Assembly (NCBI RefSeq): GCF_016545825.1
Contig: NC_052622.1
Span: 40,199,263 to 40,263,262 of the forward strand
From: Eucalyptus grandis
Lineage: Eukaryota > Streptophyta > Magnoliopsida > Myrtales > Myrtaceae
Reading direction: 5' to 3'
Length of the DNA: 64,000 nt
Below are positions 23,424-34,850 of this stretch, piece by piece; positions within the stretch are counted from its first letter, which is position 1; each line of letters opens with the position of its first letter. The position numbers were made by a program, and so were the translations under genes. Below the pieces are notes generated by a model. It ran no database searches, was not told the DNA's origin, and was given only the letters and a program-made list of their open reading frames with translations.

Positions 23424-24075
23424 CCAAAAATTATTTCCCTCCCTCCTTTTTTTTTTTTCCCAAATCCTCATCCCCCAAAAATTATTTCACTCCCTCAATT
23501 TCTTTTCCTCCTTTCTCCCCCTTAATCACTTGTCATTTCTCTCGATTCTCTCTCCCACCCCACACCACCCCCTGATTTCTTTCCCTCGTTGCCCCCCCAA
23601 CATCACCATCGTTTCTCTCCCCCATGCAACCCCACCCCCCAGGGCCCCCTGAACTTGTTTCTTTCCCTTTCTTCCATCCCCCATCACCCATTGTTTCTTC
23701 CCCCACACCACCCCAACCCCTGGGCCCCCTTCGCCTCCAATTCTTTCCCTTTCTTCCATCCCCCCATCACCCATTATTTCTCTTTCTCTCCCCCACACCA
23801 CCCCAACCCATCCCCTTGGGGCCCCCTTTGCCTCCGGTTCTTTCCCTTTCTTCCCCCTCTCCCCACCATCACTTGTTAACTGCGACCTCCTCCTCTTCTT
23901 CCTCCTTGCACAATCCTCTCTGCTCTCTTTTGATCGCCTCATCAAAATAGCTCACTGCCTCATCTCTGGCCCTTCCTCCTTCACAACCGCATCCTCACCG
24001 CTAACCCTCCATCGCAGCATCGCAATCACGACCCTCTAGATTGCCTTGGTCTCTGCTCTTCCTCTAGCCTTCCCT
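23424..24075. repeat. C/T-rich minisatellite-like tract
   Basis: Strong strand asymmetry: almost all C and T on the plus strand. Between about 23650 and 23870 a unit of roughly 85-95 bp (TTCTTTCCCTTTCTTCCATC ... CCCCACACCACCCCAACCC ... GGGCCCCCTT) is repeated imperfectly about three times. Long frames here on both strands are low-complexity artefacts. Confidence 0.7.
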
Positions 24076-24545
24076 CGCCGTCATGGCCTTGCCTCCACTC
24101 CCATGCCCTCACCTCCACTTTGCATCGTCTTCTTCAACAATCCTCTCTCGAACACGCATGTCGGAACGTGTCGAGAAAAGTTGACCATGTGTCGGAAACT
24201 CCAACATGCATTGATCGCATGAACGAGCGTGTCCAACACGATACAAAAGCTCCAACAACGTATTTGTTCTTCATAGGCTAGAATCTCCAATTAATCTAAA
24301 CTAGGTCTAATCATTCAATTCAAAGTTGATATATGATGTCACTTTCAAGACAATCGCTAAATTTCTAGCAGTAGTCCATAAGTGCCTCAAGAATCTCCAT
24401 TGGCATATAGATGGGTCGGATCAAATATGAAAAGGTCAAAACTAATTAAACCGTTTAACTCATAATCCTAATCTAATGCCATATAATACATTTACCTTAA
24501 ATTAATTTTCTTCTCACAAAAAATCATAAGTCGGTATGCTATGAT

Positions 24546-26470
24546 TAGGAGTGATCATGGTCCGAATTGGGCCATTCCAGCGCCTAACCCTAAGATCAAA
24601 CTGCACAACATTGGTCTCTAATTTTTTGGGATTGAGGACCAACCTGGTTGAACCTATGACCAAGCACCGAACCCAACCAATGGGTTCGGTTCGGTTCCAA
24701 GGTCAAACCCGGGACCAATTAATAATTTTTTTTTATTTCAATTTTTATATTCCCTAAAAAGTAAAACTTATTAATTCAAATTACATATCAATCAACAATA
24801 CGGTGTTGAGAAACCAAACTATAAACATAAATACATATTTAACATAAATTTAAGATAAGGTGATCATAGAAATCTCACACTTGTTAAAAACAACAAACTA
24901 TAAAAAAAGATTGAGATTGCTAATAGAGATAAAGTGTTTCCATCGCTGAAGCGTACTATAATTTTCTTGCTTTTGATTTGTCTTTGAATCATTAATTCGT
25001 TCGGGAAATGGGATGAGATGGGAAGTTTAAGAGAAAATAATTCTAGGCCAAAAAATGTTTTCTAGACATCTTCTCCTGTGATCATCTATCAATAATACTT
25101 GTAACACCATTTGCAAAAACAGTTCATACATTCAATCAAGCAAAGTATAATCAACCAATCATGAAGCTTCACACCACTTGACAAGCAAATCATCATAACA
25201 ATTGCGATACTACTATTCAAAAACTTCTTCCATTTGATACAAACTAAAAAGCAAAATGCAATTGAAAATTACTAGTAAAATACAATTAAACCATAAGAGT
25301 TCAAAATACTTAATATAAACCATGAATATACAAATTTACATTTTGTTAATTCTTAGATGATCACTTTAGCTTCTGAACACCTGAAAACAAAACAAACAAC
25401 ACACATAATTAATACCTAATAAAATTTAAAATTGAAATTACTATTAGTGCCATTGATGGAACATCTCGCCATTTATGGTCATCCAACTTCAACATGCAAA
25501 CTCTATTTACTAATGGTAATCTCCTCAGTAAGATAATCCATATCTTAAAAAAAGGAATTCATTCATTAGATGTACAAAAGAATTAACAAGTAAAAACGAA
25601 ATATGCAGGATTTAAGCTTACCCAATTCAAACTTTTTGACATTCTCAATGAACTCTTCAACATTAATAGGCACACGAGCAGGTCTCAACCAGTCTTTACT
25701 CTTTAGTACAGATTAAAGCTTCACTACTCTAGGAATCTAAGAACTTCTAAAACCATCAAACACCCAACCAGAAGTATTAAAAACCGATTCTGAAACAACA
25801 GTAGTCACGGGAATAGATAAAACATCCCAAGCTATCGAAAATAGAAGTTTATATTTCGAACTGGTACTCTTTCACCACATCGAAATATCCAAATCAAGAA
25901 TATCTTCAGAATCCTCTTCAAGATACCGTTCAAGCTTTGATTTGTCGTTATCACGCCCTCTTTTCTTTTGATGGAAAAAGTTTTTTCGCCAAGTTTTGAT
26001 GTTAATCTTGTCGTTTCCATCATTTCCATTGATATTGGAAGCACTGCTACTTTCAATAATCATAGTTTGACCACCCAAATATCAGTTACCATGACCAAGA
26101 AAATATTATTTATAAAATGCATAAAAAAGCTCCAACATGTACTTCAACTTATTGTGCATCTCATTAATTTTTGTTTCATCATCATAAATTTGCTCATAAC
26201 AATACTTCACATAATACAACTTTTTTATAGGATCTAACGCCACCGTAATCAAAATCATTATATTTACTTTATCCAAACTTCCATAATATTTATCAAACAT
26301 CTCATTCATTTTTGTACCCATAGTTATAAGCTTAGGATCCAAGCATTACTCGCATCTTTCAAATATTTGTACAAAAACGCTATCCCCTTAAAATAATCAT
26401 TCGAAATAATATATAAACTCCTTAACATTTGAATGGTGTGATCATAAAATTGTTTCAAGAATTTGAAAAG
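24546..26470 (-). mobile_element. hAT element remnant 2, 5' end cut by the copia insertion
   Basis: The proposed downstream end is TAGGAGTGATCATGG at 24546, followed by subterminal GGTTCGGTTCGGTTCC-rich sequence (24685-24700), both typical of plant hAT ends. The transposase remnant on the minus strand lies inside. The upstream end is missing where the copia 5' LTR begins at 26486. No paired inverted end could be checked, so the boundaries are approximate. Confidence 0.5.
25618..26463 (-). pseudogene. hAT-family transposase remnant 2
   Basis: On the minus strand, from 26463 downward: FYDHTIQMLRSLYIISNDYF, MGTKMNEMFDKYYGS, VALDPIKKLYYVKYC, SKLERYLEEDSEDILDLDIS, then the dimerisation domain DVLSIPVTTVVSESVFNTSG and FDGFRSS, and after a frameshift DWLRPARVPINVEEFIENV. 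This order is that of the RICESLEEPER/Ac-like hAT proteins. The zinc-finger half is gone and stops interrupt the reading frame. It is better preserved than the remnant at 14160. Confidence 0.82.
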
Positions 26471-26485
26471 AATAATGGCATTTCC

Positions 26486-27262
26486 TATTAAATTATGTCT
26501 CGAGTTTGAGCCATTGCAAAACGAGATTCACTTGAATAAATTTTTTTATTATTTGAGCGTGGGACTGCATGAAGGATTACATAAAAAAAAAAAGATAAAT
26601 GAAGGTTTTATTCTTCGCCTGCAAGTATCCGAACCCTCTTTTCATAGAAGGTTATTATCGTGGGGCCCAAAGTCAATTATTTGACTTTGGGCACACACAA
26701 TATTCCGGATGGGGTTTTTTCTTTTGGTTGATGGATAAAACAGGAAGCCTCTGCACATACGCATGAAGCCAAGCGTAGGTGGGCCCAGGTCAAACTTTGA
26801 CCTGGGCACACATATAAAAGCAGAGACAATTTACAGGTCTTTTTTTTTTCTTGCCATTCAAAGTCCGCCAAAGCCCTACATAAGAATCTGCATTCACGCC
26901 ACACGTCCGCCAAAGAGGAGCTACACGAAAGAAAGATCTTTTCTTTTTGGCGTACAACTTGAACGCGTGGTATTTTTCAGACGTGAGTTTATATCTAAGT
27001 GAGTTGTTTATTTATAAGCACTTTGGGTTTTTTTATTAAATCTAAGTGTGGAAAACACTTGAGCTTGTGAGTGATTATAAACTCTAATTCTCCGATTAAA
27101 ATGGATTATTTGCTTCTGGCTCTCATCGTGGACGTAGGTACCGATACTCAAATCAAACCACGTAAATTTCCGGTATCCTTATTTTTCTCGTTTATTTCTC
27201 TGGTAATTTCACGTTGACATAAATTGCAAGATCCTGTCGTTTCCGCGTATTATATCCCAACA
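26486..27262 (+). repeat. 5' LTR of copia element
   Basis: It starts TATTAAATTATGTCTCG where the 3' copy has TGTTAAATTATGTCTCA, so the first G has mutated. It ends CCCAACA three bases before the primer site. TATAAAAG at 26813-26820 is the promoter core. The last 160 or so bases have no counterpart in the 3' copy. Confidence 0.88.
26665..26807. promoter_or_regulatory. Two inverted W-box hairpins upstream of the copia TATA box
   Basis: 26665-26676 and 26681-26692 are perfect complements (GCCCAAAGTCAA, loop of four, TTGACTTTGGGC). 26783-26794 and 26796-26807 are perfect complements (GCCCAGGTCAAA, loop of one). Both contain TTGAC cores facing outward and are followed by ACACA. TTGACC/T is the WRKY factor site. 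Both modules persist, slightly mutated, in the 3' LTR. Confidence 0.7.
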
Positions 27263-27359
27263 AATTGGTATCAGAGCTTCGTCAGTATCAGATTTCATGA
27301 TTGTGATTTGGAGCTTTTGCTTGTCTTATTATTATCTGGAAATTTTGTTATTACAATTA

Positions 27360-28273
27360 TGTCTAAGAGGAAATCTGAAATTGAGAAGTTTAACGGGAGC
27401 AATAACTTTGTGTTATGGAGCATCAAGATGCGGGCATTATTGACAACATAAGGTTTGATCAAGGCACTGGATGGTGAAGATGAGTTGCCTATTATAATGA
27501 AAGCCTCTGAGAGGGTAAAGCTAATGGAAAAAACAAAAAGTATAATCCTATTAAATTTGTCGAATGAGGTGTTAATAGAGGTTGCCAAGGAGAAGGATGC
27601 CGCAGCATTATGGGCAAAACTTCAAGCACTCTATGTGAGAAAAGGTTTAAATAATCGCTTGTACATGTTGAAGAAGATGTTTCAATTTAGACATACTGAA
27701 GATACGTCTATCAGAACCCACCTAGATGAATTCAATAAACTCATGATAGATCTAAAGAACGTCGGTAAAATACTTGATGATAAAGAACAAAGCATGATGT
27801 TGTTAACCTCTTTACCAAAGTCATGGGAGCACTTTACTGATTCACTATTACAGAGACGTACTATAATTACCTCAGAAAATGTAAAGTCCGCTTTATTTGC
27901 TAAGGAGTGGTAGAAAAAGTTGCGAGATGACGGTCTGACATAAGGAGTAGCGGAAGCACTGATGATTCAAGGTAGAAAACAACATCGAGGGCCTAGTAGC
28001 AGCAAAGATAAAAGCATATCGAAATCACGGCATAGAAAGTCCAAGGAACACATGAAGTGCTTTGAGTGTCATGAGGAGGAGCACATCAGGAGATATTGTC
28101 CAAAGCGGAGGAATAAAACTGATAGGCAGAATGCCATAAGCAATGTGGCAAACATTGCCAAGGGGAGCAATAGTGATACAGAAGATGTTTTATGTGTGAC
28201 TGTTACTTCGTCAGGAGACAAATGGTTGTTGGATTCGGGGTGTTCCTATCACATGACGCCTCATAAGAACTAG
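27360..28273 (+). pseudogene. Copia gag and protease
   Basis: It starts MSKRKSEIEKF. Stops interrupt one continuous frame at 27449 and just after 27910. The gag core carries SIRTHLDEFNKLMIDL. The zinc knuckle CFECHEEEHIRRYC (28058-28100) keeps the C, C, H, C spacing, though the usual Gly is Glu. The protease site is WLLDSGCSYHMT near 28222. Confidence 0.85.
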
Positions 28274-28312
28274 TTTACTACTTACTAGGTTGCAAATGGT
28301 GGTAGAGTTCTT

Positions 28313-29400
28313 TTGGAGAATAATGCAGTCTGTAAGGCTGTGAGGATAGGGACAATTCGGATCCGGATGCACGATGGGATGGTGCACACATTAACAGATG
28401 TGAGGCATGTACCAAAACTCAAGAAGAACCTTATTTCTCTGGGGACACTCGATGACATCGAGTGTAGGTACACCGTTGAAGGTGGAGTACTGAAGATCTC
28501 TCGAGGTGCCATGACAGTGATGAAGGGAAAGAAAGTAAATACTCTCTATCATCTACTGGGAGAGACCGTGACCGGAACCACTGCAGTTTCATCAGATGAG
28601 TCAAACTCTAACTTGACTCAATTATGGCATATGTGTTTGGGGCATATGAGCGAGGCAAGTATGACGATGCTGAATGAAAGGGGGTTATTGAAGGGTCAAA
28701 AGACAGGGAAGCTGGACCTATGTAAGCATTGCATCTTTGGGAAGCAGCACCGAGTTAAATTTACTACAGCTATTCATTCAACCAAGCGACTAGTTGAATA
28801 TATTCACTTAGACGTCTAGGGCCCGTCGTCTTCTGTTCCTTCGAAAGAAGGTACCCAATATATACTGACATTTATCAACAATTATTCGATGAAGGTATGG
28901 GTATACTTCCTGAAACACAAATATAAAGTGTTTGATCGGTTCAAGAAATTTAAGCCATTGATTGAGAAGCAGTCTGATAAACAAATCAAGTGCCTAAGAA
29001 CCGATAATGGCATGGAGTTATGTGGTAAATATTTTACCGAGTTCTGCGAGAAAGAATGTATTGTGAGACACCGCATAGTACCTGAGATACCACGGCAGAA
29101 TAGCATAGCAGAACGAAAGAACAAAACTTTACTTGAACAAGCTCGATGAATGCTTTCACATGCAAGACTTGGCAAAGAATTTTGAGTTGAAGCAGTGAAC
29201 ATGGCATATTACCTAGTTAATCAATCTCCATCATCTGCTATCGAGTGGAAGACTCCTGAGGAAAATGGTCAGGGAAACTTGTTGATTATTCTAGATTATG
29301 TATATTCAGATGTCCTACGTATGTTTATGCAAGTGATGGTAAATTTGAGCCAAGGGCGAAGAAGTGCATATTTCTGGGTTATACACGTGAGGTGAAAGGC
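28313..29400 (+). pseudogene. Copia integrase region
   Basis: The same frame continues. LWHMCLGHMSEASM and CKHCIFGKQHRVKF form the HHCC zinc region. The catalytic core shows RTDNGMELCGKYF and RQNSIAERKNKTLLEQAR, holding the second Asp and the Glu. Stops lie near 28817 (after EYIHLDV), 29147 and shortly after. Distal sequence PSSAIEWKTPEE follows. Integrase would join element ends to the genome, but it is broken here. Confidence 0.82.
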
Positions 29401-29860
29401 TACCGGCTGTGGTGTACTGATCTCAGATCACCTGATTTTCTAATCAATAGAAATGTGATTTTCAACAAGATTACAATGCTTCAATAGAGGAGTTTTGAGA
29501 CACAACCAACAAAGAAGACATATCATGGTGTCATTAGTGAGGTAGAACTTCAGGTAGAGACTCTAGAGATCTCAAATGTAACAGAAGTTGAGACTGCAGA
29601 TGAAATCACAATTCCGGGTTATACATTATAACCGTAGATAAACTATAACCAGAGACATATCATGGTGTCATTAGTATAGACTCCGGAGACATATCATGGT
29701 GTCATTAGTGTATAACCCAGAAGTGCATATTTCTAGGTCATACACTATAACCATAGATAGACAAAGAAGGCACATTAAATCACTGGTATGTTATGGTTAT
29801 ACAGATATTACTTATGCATTGACTGTAGGTAATGAAGTGGAGACAGATGAGCCTTCGTCT
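29401..29860 (+). repeat. Scrambled spacer with local duplications inside copia pol
   Basis: The phrase ACATATCATGGTGTCATTAG occurs at 29518, 29655 and 29689. The phrase AGAAGTGCATATTTCT (29361) recurs at 29721 with the following TATACAC text. Related TATAACC.TAGATA words occur near 29630 and 29750. These look like stepwise local copies within the integrase-RT spacer. Confidence 0.75.
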
Positions 29861-31325
29861 TACTCTGAGGCGATGACTAATTTGGAGTCGTCGCAGTGGC
29901 TAAGGGCTATGAGTGAATAGATGGAATCATTCCATGAAATCATACATGGGAGCTGGTCAAAGTACCTAAGAGCCAAAAGATTGTCGGAAGTAAATGGGTC
30001 TTTAAATGGAAAGAGGGCATTCCCGGTGTCGAGATAGCGAGGTATAAGGTGAGACTTGTGGCGAAGGGATATACACAGCGTGAGGGCATTAACTACAATG
30101 AGGTGTTCTCTCCGGTGGCAAGACATATTATATTCGTGTTTTACTTGCCTTAGTTGCTTCATAGGATCTCGAGTTAGAGCAACTAGATGTCAAAACTACA
30201 TTTCTTCATGGTGAGTTGGAGGAGCAAATTTACATGAGGCAACCAGAGGGATTTACTATTCCGAATAAGAAAGATTATATTTGCTTGTTGAAGAAATCTT
30301 TGTATGAGCTAAAACAATTTCCTAGGCAGTGGTATAAACGTTTTGATACTTTCATGGCTAGTCAAAACTATTCAAAAAGTCATATGGATAGCTGCGTTTA
30401 CTATAGGAGATTGGAGAATGGTTTTTTAATTTATCTACTTTTATATGTTGATAATATGCTGATAGTAGCTAAGAATATGTCTGATATTAATGTGTTGAAG
30501 AAGCAATTAAATGCTGAATTTGAAATGAAAGATTTAGGTGCTACAAAGAAAATATTAGGTATGGAGATTTTGTGTGATAGGGATGAAGGAGTTTTATGTC
30601 TATCTCAAAAGAAATATATTGAGAAGATCGTAGCACGTTTTAATATGCAGTCGGCAAAATCTGTAAGTACACCTTTAGCGAAGCACTTTAAATTTTCAGA
30701 TAAATTATCACCGCAGACTAAGGAGGAAGAGGATCATATGTCCCGTATTCCTTATTCTAGTATTGTGGGTAGTATTATGTATATTATGGTGTACACTAGG
30801 CCTGATATTTCACAAGCTGTAAGCGTGGTTAGTCGTTATATGAAGCGTCCTGGAAAAACTCATTGGGAAGCTGTGAAGTGGATCCTCAAATATTTGAAGG
30901 GGACAACAGACGTGGTATAGTGTACTGGAGGGACAACAAGGCAGTGAGACCACTGGTTTTGTGGATTTGAATCACGCTAGTGACTTGGATGATTGCAAGT
31001 CTTTAATAGTACGTGTTTACGCTAGCAGGTGGTGCAATTAGTTAGAAAGTGTCCTTACAGGATCACATTACCTTACTCTCGGACTTTGGGTTAGAATACA
31101 AAAGTGTGCCAGGATGCGATATATTTGGCATATAATCCAATTTATCATGAGCGAACGAAGCATATTAACATCAAGTACCACTTCATCCTAAATGTCTTAG
31201 CTAAGGGTAATGTTATTGTCAAAAAGATTGCTACAGCAGATAACCCGGCAGACATGATAACTAAGTCTGTTACTTTGGTGAAGCTCAAACTCTACTTGAG
31301 CTCTATTGGCATCTGTGGAGAGTGA
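29861..31325 (+). pseudogene. Copia reverse transcriptase and RNase H
   Basis: The RT start is damaged ([18 protein letters not shown] text near 29960-30010 in a broken frame). A long open part runs 30216-30920: LKKSLYELKQFPRQWYKRF, LLLYVDNMLIVAKN (YVDN instead of YVDD), EFEMKDLGATKKILGMEI and TRPDISQAVSVVSRYMKRPG. RNase H is degraded and ends at YHERTKHINIKYHFI and KIATADNPADMITKSV, the usual copia C-terminus, with stop at 31323. The second catalytic Asp is lost. Confidence 0.85.
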
Positions 31326-31406
31326 GCGTCCGTTGGGGCGTTGGGAAAGCAGCATGAATGATGAGCACTATAACTTGGCTTCAAATATCGAACAAAGGTG
31401 AAGAAT

Positions 31407-32043
31407 TGTTAAATTATGTCTCAAGTTTAAGCCATTGCAAAACATGATTTGCTTGGATAAAAAAATTATTATTTGATTGTGGGACTGCATGAAAGATACA
31501 AAAAATAATAATAATAATAATAATAAAGGAATGTTTTATTCTTCGCCTGCAAGTGTCCAAACCCTCCTTTCATAGAAGGTTATTATCGTGGGGCCCAAAG
31601 TCAATTTTTTTACTTTGGGCACACACAATATTCCGTATGGGGTTTTTTCTTTTGGCTGATGGATAAAACAAGAAACCTCTGCACGTACTCGTGAAGCCAA
31701 GCGTACGGGGGCCCAAGTCAAACTTTGACCTGGGCACACACGTATAAAAGCAAAGACAATTTATAGGTCTTTTTTTTTCTTGCCGTTCAAAGTCTGCCAA
31801 AGCCCTACGTAAGAAGCCATGTTAACGTCGCACGTCTGCTAAAGAGGAGCTGCACGAAAGAAAGAAAAGGAAGCTTGAGATCTTTTCTTTTTGGCGTACG
31901 ACTTGAACACGTGGTATTTTTGTGCCATGAATTTATATCCAAGTAAGTTGTTTATTTATAAACACTTTGGGTTTGGGGTTAAATCTAGGTGTGAGAAACA
32001 CTTGAGCGTGTGAGTGATTGTAAATTCTGATTCTCCGATTATA
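31407..32043 (+). repeat. Partial 3' LTR of copia element
   Basis: It starts TGTTAAATTATGTC after the purine-rich GGTGAAGAAT. It follows the 5' LTR, including the two hairpins and TATAAAAG (31743-31750), until TCTCCGATTATAG near 32043, where similarity stops. An (AAT)n run at 31505-31526 is specific to this copy. About 160 bp of the LTR end and any target duplication are missing. Confidence 0.85.
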
Positions 32044-32860
32044 GTGGCGACTCCTAATTGAAAAAATCATTTGCATATTAAGAACTTGAACCTAAGTCGT
32101 GAATTGGTATAGGCTTAGGAGAGCCCGAGCTAAGTCTAGACTTAGTAATCCATTAGCCAAACCCTAGGTGGTTTGGTCGAGGTTAGGTCGCGACAACAAG
32201 TATGAAAACTTTTGTATGGCATTCAATTAAGTAACTTAACTTTTCATTCCGACGATTTGAGTGTTATATATATTTTCAATCGATCACTTGAATTACATAA
32301 TTTTTTGAAGATGTTCACCACAAGTGCCATGCCACGTCAGTTTTTTAGTACTTAGGTAAATGTTTTCAAAAAGTTGTGGTATTCAAAAAATTATGATACT
32401 CAAGTAAACATTTTTAAGAAATTATGGCACTCTAGAAAAAAAAATTATGATATTCAAGTGAGCACCATAACAAAATTTATGACACTTGTGCTATTCTTAT
32501 CCCATTTGCCTCCGATTACTCCAACTTTCTTGGCCATCCTTGTGTGATTTGCAAACCTAGGAGCCTCTGGCTCAAAATGCGTCCAATCTTCCCAAATTCC
32601 TAGGTCTAGGATCTACATGGATAATCTACTCATTCTCTAATCTAGGATCTAAATGGATAATCTACTCATTCTCTAATTAAATTTGGAGTCGTCACCGATC
32701 TATTCAAATAATCCTAGGCCTGAAAACCTATTACCTACGTAGCACGAGAAGTTTACCACCTAGGCTAAGCTATTGGTATATTGTGTATATCTGAGCTCTA
32801 AAGTCCGGCAGCTCGGTTAGACGTGGAGAAGGGTTAGTTTCTTCATTACGTTCTTTCAAA
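32044..32860 (+). repeat. Possible Tat/Ogre-type gypsy leader fragment
   Basis: TGGCGACTCC at the junction is the sequence that follows the LTR in Tat/Ogre elements as a primer site. Downstream, TTTGGAGTCGTCACCGATC near 32680 and CCTATTACCTACGTAGCACG near 32725 resemble their conserved leader. No coding domain of such an element is present, so this is a weak call from remembered pattern. Confidence 0.35.
32605..32676. repeat. 36-bp tandem duplication
   Basis: TCTAGGATCTACATGGATAA... (32605-32640) is repeated immediately at 32641-32676 with one difference. Confidence 0.9.
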
Positions 32861-34850
32861 ACCACGATTCTATCGATCAAGCCTCGATTTCCACTTACTA
32901 TTTGGTTCTCTATGCAAAATGCGTGATTGTTTTTGGGTTTTGAAACAAAATGTCACCAAGTTAGTTTTTCGGCAACGCTATTGATTAGCCGCCCCATTAT
33001 TCGCAAAAGCACGTGACTCCATGAGTGTGTTCTTCATTTCTATTTTTCGAAAACAGAGTGTTCTCGTCTGTAAGACAACTGACCCTCTTCTTATTTTATT
33101 TTTTTGGTCAGAAAACGACTCACCCTTTGACTATTGATGAAATTGAGTGCTTTTTTTTTTTTCCTTCTCTATTGGGCTTAGCGGGTGTGCGCCTTTATGC
33201 GCTTGCGAGTTGTGACTTGCGTTCCTCATTTCCTCTGTGTCAGAAGTACATTGAATTCAAAGTTTGACAGAGGATCGAGAATAATGCATCTTCACGGGTC
33301 AATTTACATTAAGAGCGAACCCCTGAGATGTTAGTATTGTATTGCCTAGCTGCAACATACTTCATGTGGACAGACTTCTTGCTTGTTATTATCTTGCTGA
33401 GCCATGTCGAGTGTTGATAGACTCGCCGATTTCAGACCTTCGGATTGCGGATGGAATGGGGTGGTTATGGTTCTGGACATTTCACAGCAAGTGTTGACCC
33501 TCATAGTAACGTCTCGGTTTGATTACAACCATTGATCCTCCTTTCTTGCACTTCTGCCAACTATATGGTGAATGCGTTTGATTGAAGCAAACCTCATCTT
33601 TCGAGTTTATAGGCGATACAGTATGAAGAGTGAAGACTTGTATTTTTGTGTACATATCGGAACGTGAGGAAAAAAAACAAGTGCCTTTTCACTTTCTTGA
33701 AGAAAAAGCTAGATCGGAGCTTCTTCGTGTTTCCCTATCAAATTCAACTGATCACTATGAATGACTTTTCTGATTCTCTCTATTAGATGGCGTTTGAAAG
33801 TTGGCAGTCTTTCTCGGAAACTACTAGACTAAAATTAAGTGATACTCCATGCTTTTTCCAAGAGCATTTAGTCCTTCAATGGAGTAAAGTCAGACTGTCG
33901 ATCAATTCTGGTTTTCGACTCTGTTTTTTGAGATGCCGTAGTATCGACATCACTCTTTCCTCATCCTTACAGGACTGTTGCTATTGTCTGTGCGATCCGA
34001 CAATTCCATCTTGGTAACATGACGTGTTTCTGAGGTTTTAGTTGCTGTAATAATGTTTTGACAATTTTGTCGACCAATGAAAAATCCGGCAGCTGATACC
34101 TGATGGCGCATGACATGACATTTATCTGTAAGTTGATCACGAGCATAAAAATCACATACGACGCACAAAGAATCGAAAGGCCGACGAACGAATGGCCAAT
34201 TCTCCCTGTGGCATGTTGTGAGGCGTGCAAGAAAATCCACGTGCCCGAAAACCAGGTCCAAAATACCAGCTTGGATAGGTTGTATTCAACCTAAACGGGC
34301 AATGGCAGCATCTTTCAACCACTTTGCTTTTCTAGGACTTTACCATGATATTATAGGTGCTGAGACTATTTAAACCTTAATGTCTTATAATATATCGCGA
34401 ATCAGATTGGTTTAACTGGTTTATGTTCTATCTGTTTTACTTTCAAATATATCAATTCAACGATGAAAATCTCTCTCCAACAAAATCCAGGGCAGGTATG
34501 GGAGCAACAGCTGAGCATAGATCGAGGCATTCGAGCAAACGCTGCCAACGCACTCTGAAGGAACAGTTGCATCGTTTGCGTTGGCGATTATACCTTTCTG
34601 CTGAATGCTTCAATAGATATAAGCTCCTATGTATCTAAGTGAAAACAGACTTTCTGTTCTTACAATAAATGAAAGGGAATAAGATCAAGTATTCTGCTCT
34701 TATCAACGTAGACAAAGGTGCGAATTCTCCTGTTCTTTGAGATGCCAACGATCGGCAAGGCTTTCCTGAAGTTGTAGTAGTTGGCTCGTCTCAAACTTGA
34801 TTACACGTTTCCACTAATTCCTAGCCTCATTGGAAGTGATCGAAGAAGGG
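32861..34850. other. Intergenic region without recognised genes
   Basis: Base composition is closer to genic DNA than in the flanking repeats. Short frames at 33025-33267, 33787-34017 and 33950-34261 show no family motif and no convincing splice pattern. Confidence 0.3.

Larger units (their letters stand above)
26486..32043 (+). mobile_element. Ty1/copia retrotransposon, Tork-like, dead and 3'-truncated
   Basis: The 5' LTR is 26486-27262 and the partial 3' LTR 31407-32043. The primer site TGGTATCAGAGC starts at 27266. Domain order gag, protease, integrase, RT, RNase H is that of Ty1/copia. Gag (SEIEKFNGSNNFVLW) and RT (VSTPLAKHFKFS, YSSIVGSIMYIM) resemble the TNT1/Tork lineage. Multiple stops, missing stretches and a changed RT box (YVDN) make it inactive. 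It interrupts a hAT relic and so is younger than that. Confidence 0.9.

Noticed and set aside
23526..23945. Glycine/arginine-rich minus frame and proline-rich plus frames
   Set aside because: Low-complexity C/T tract with a minisatellite period.
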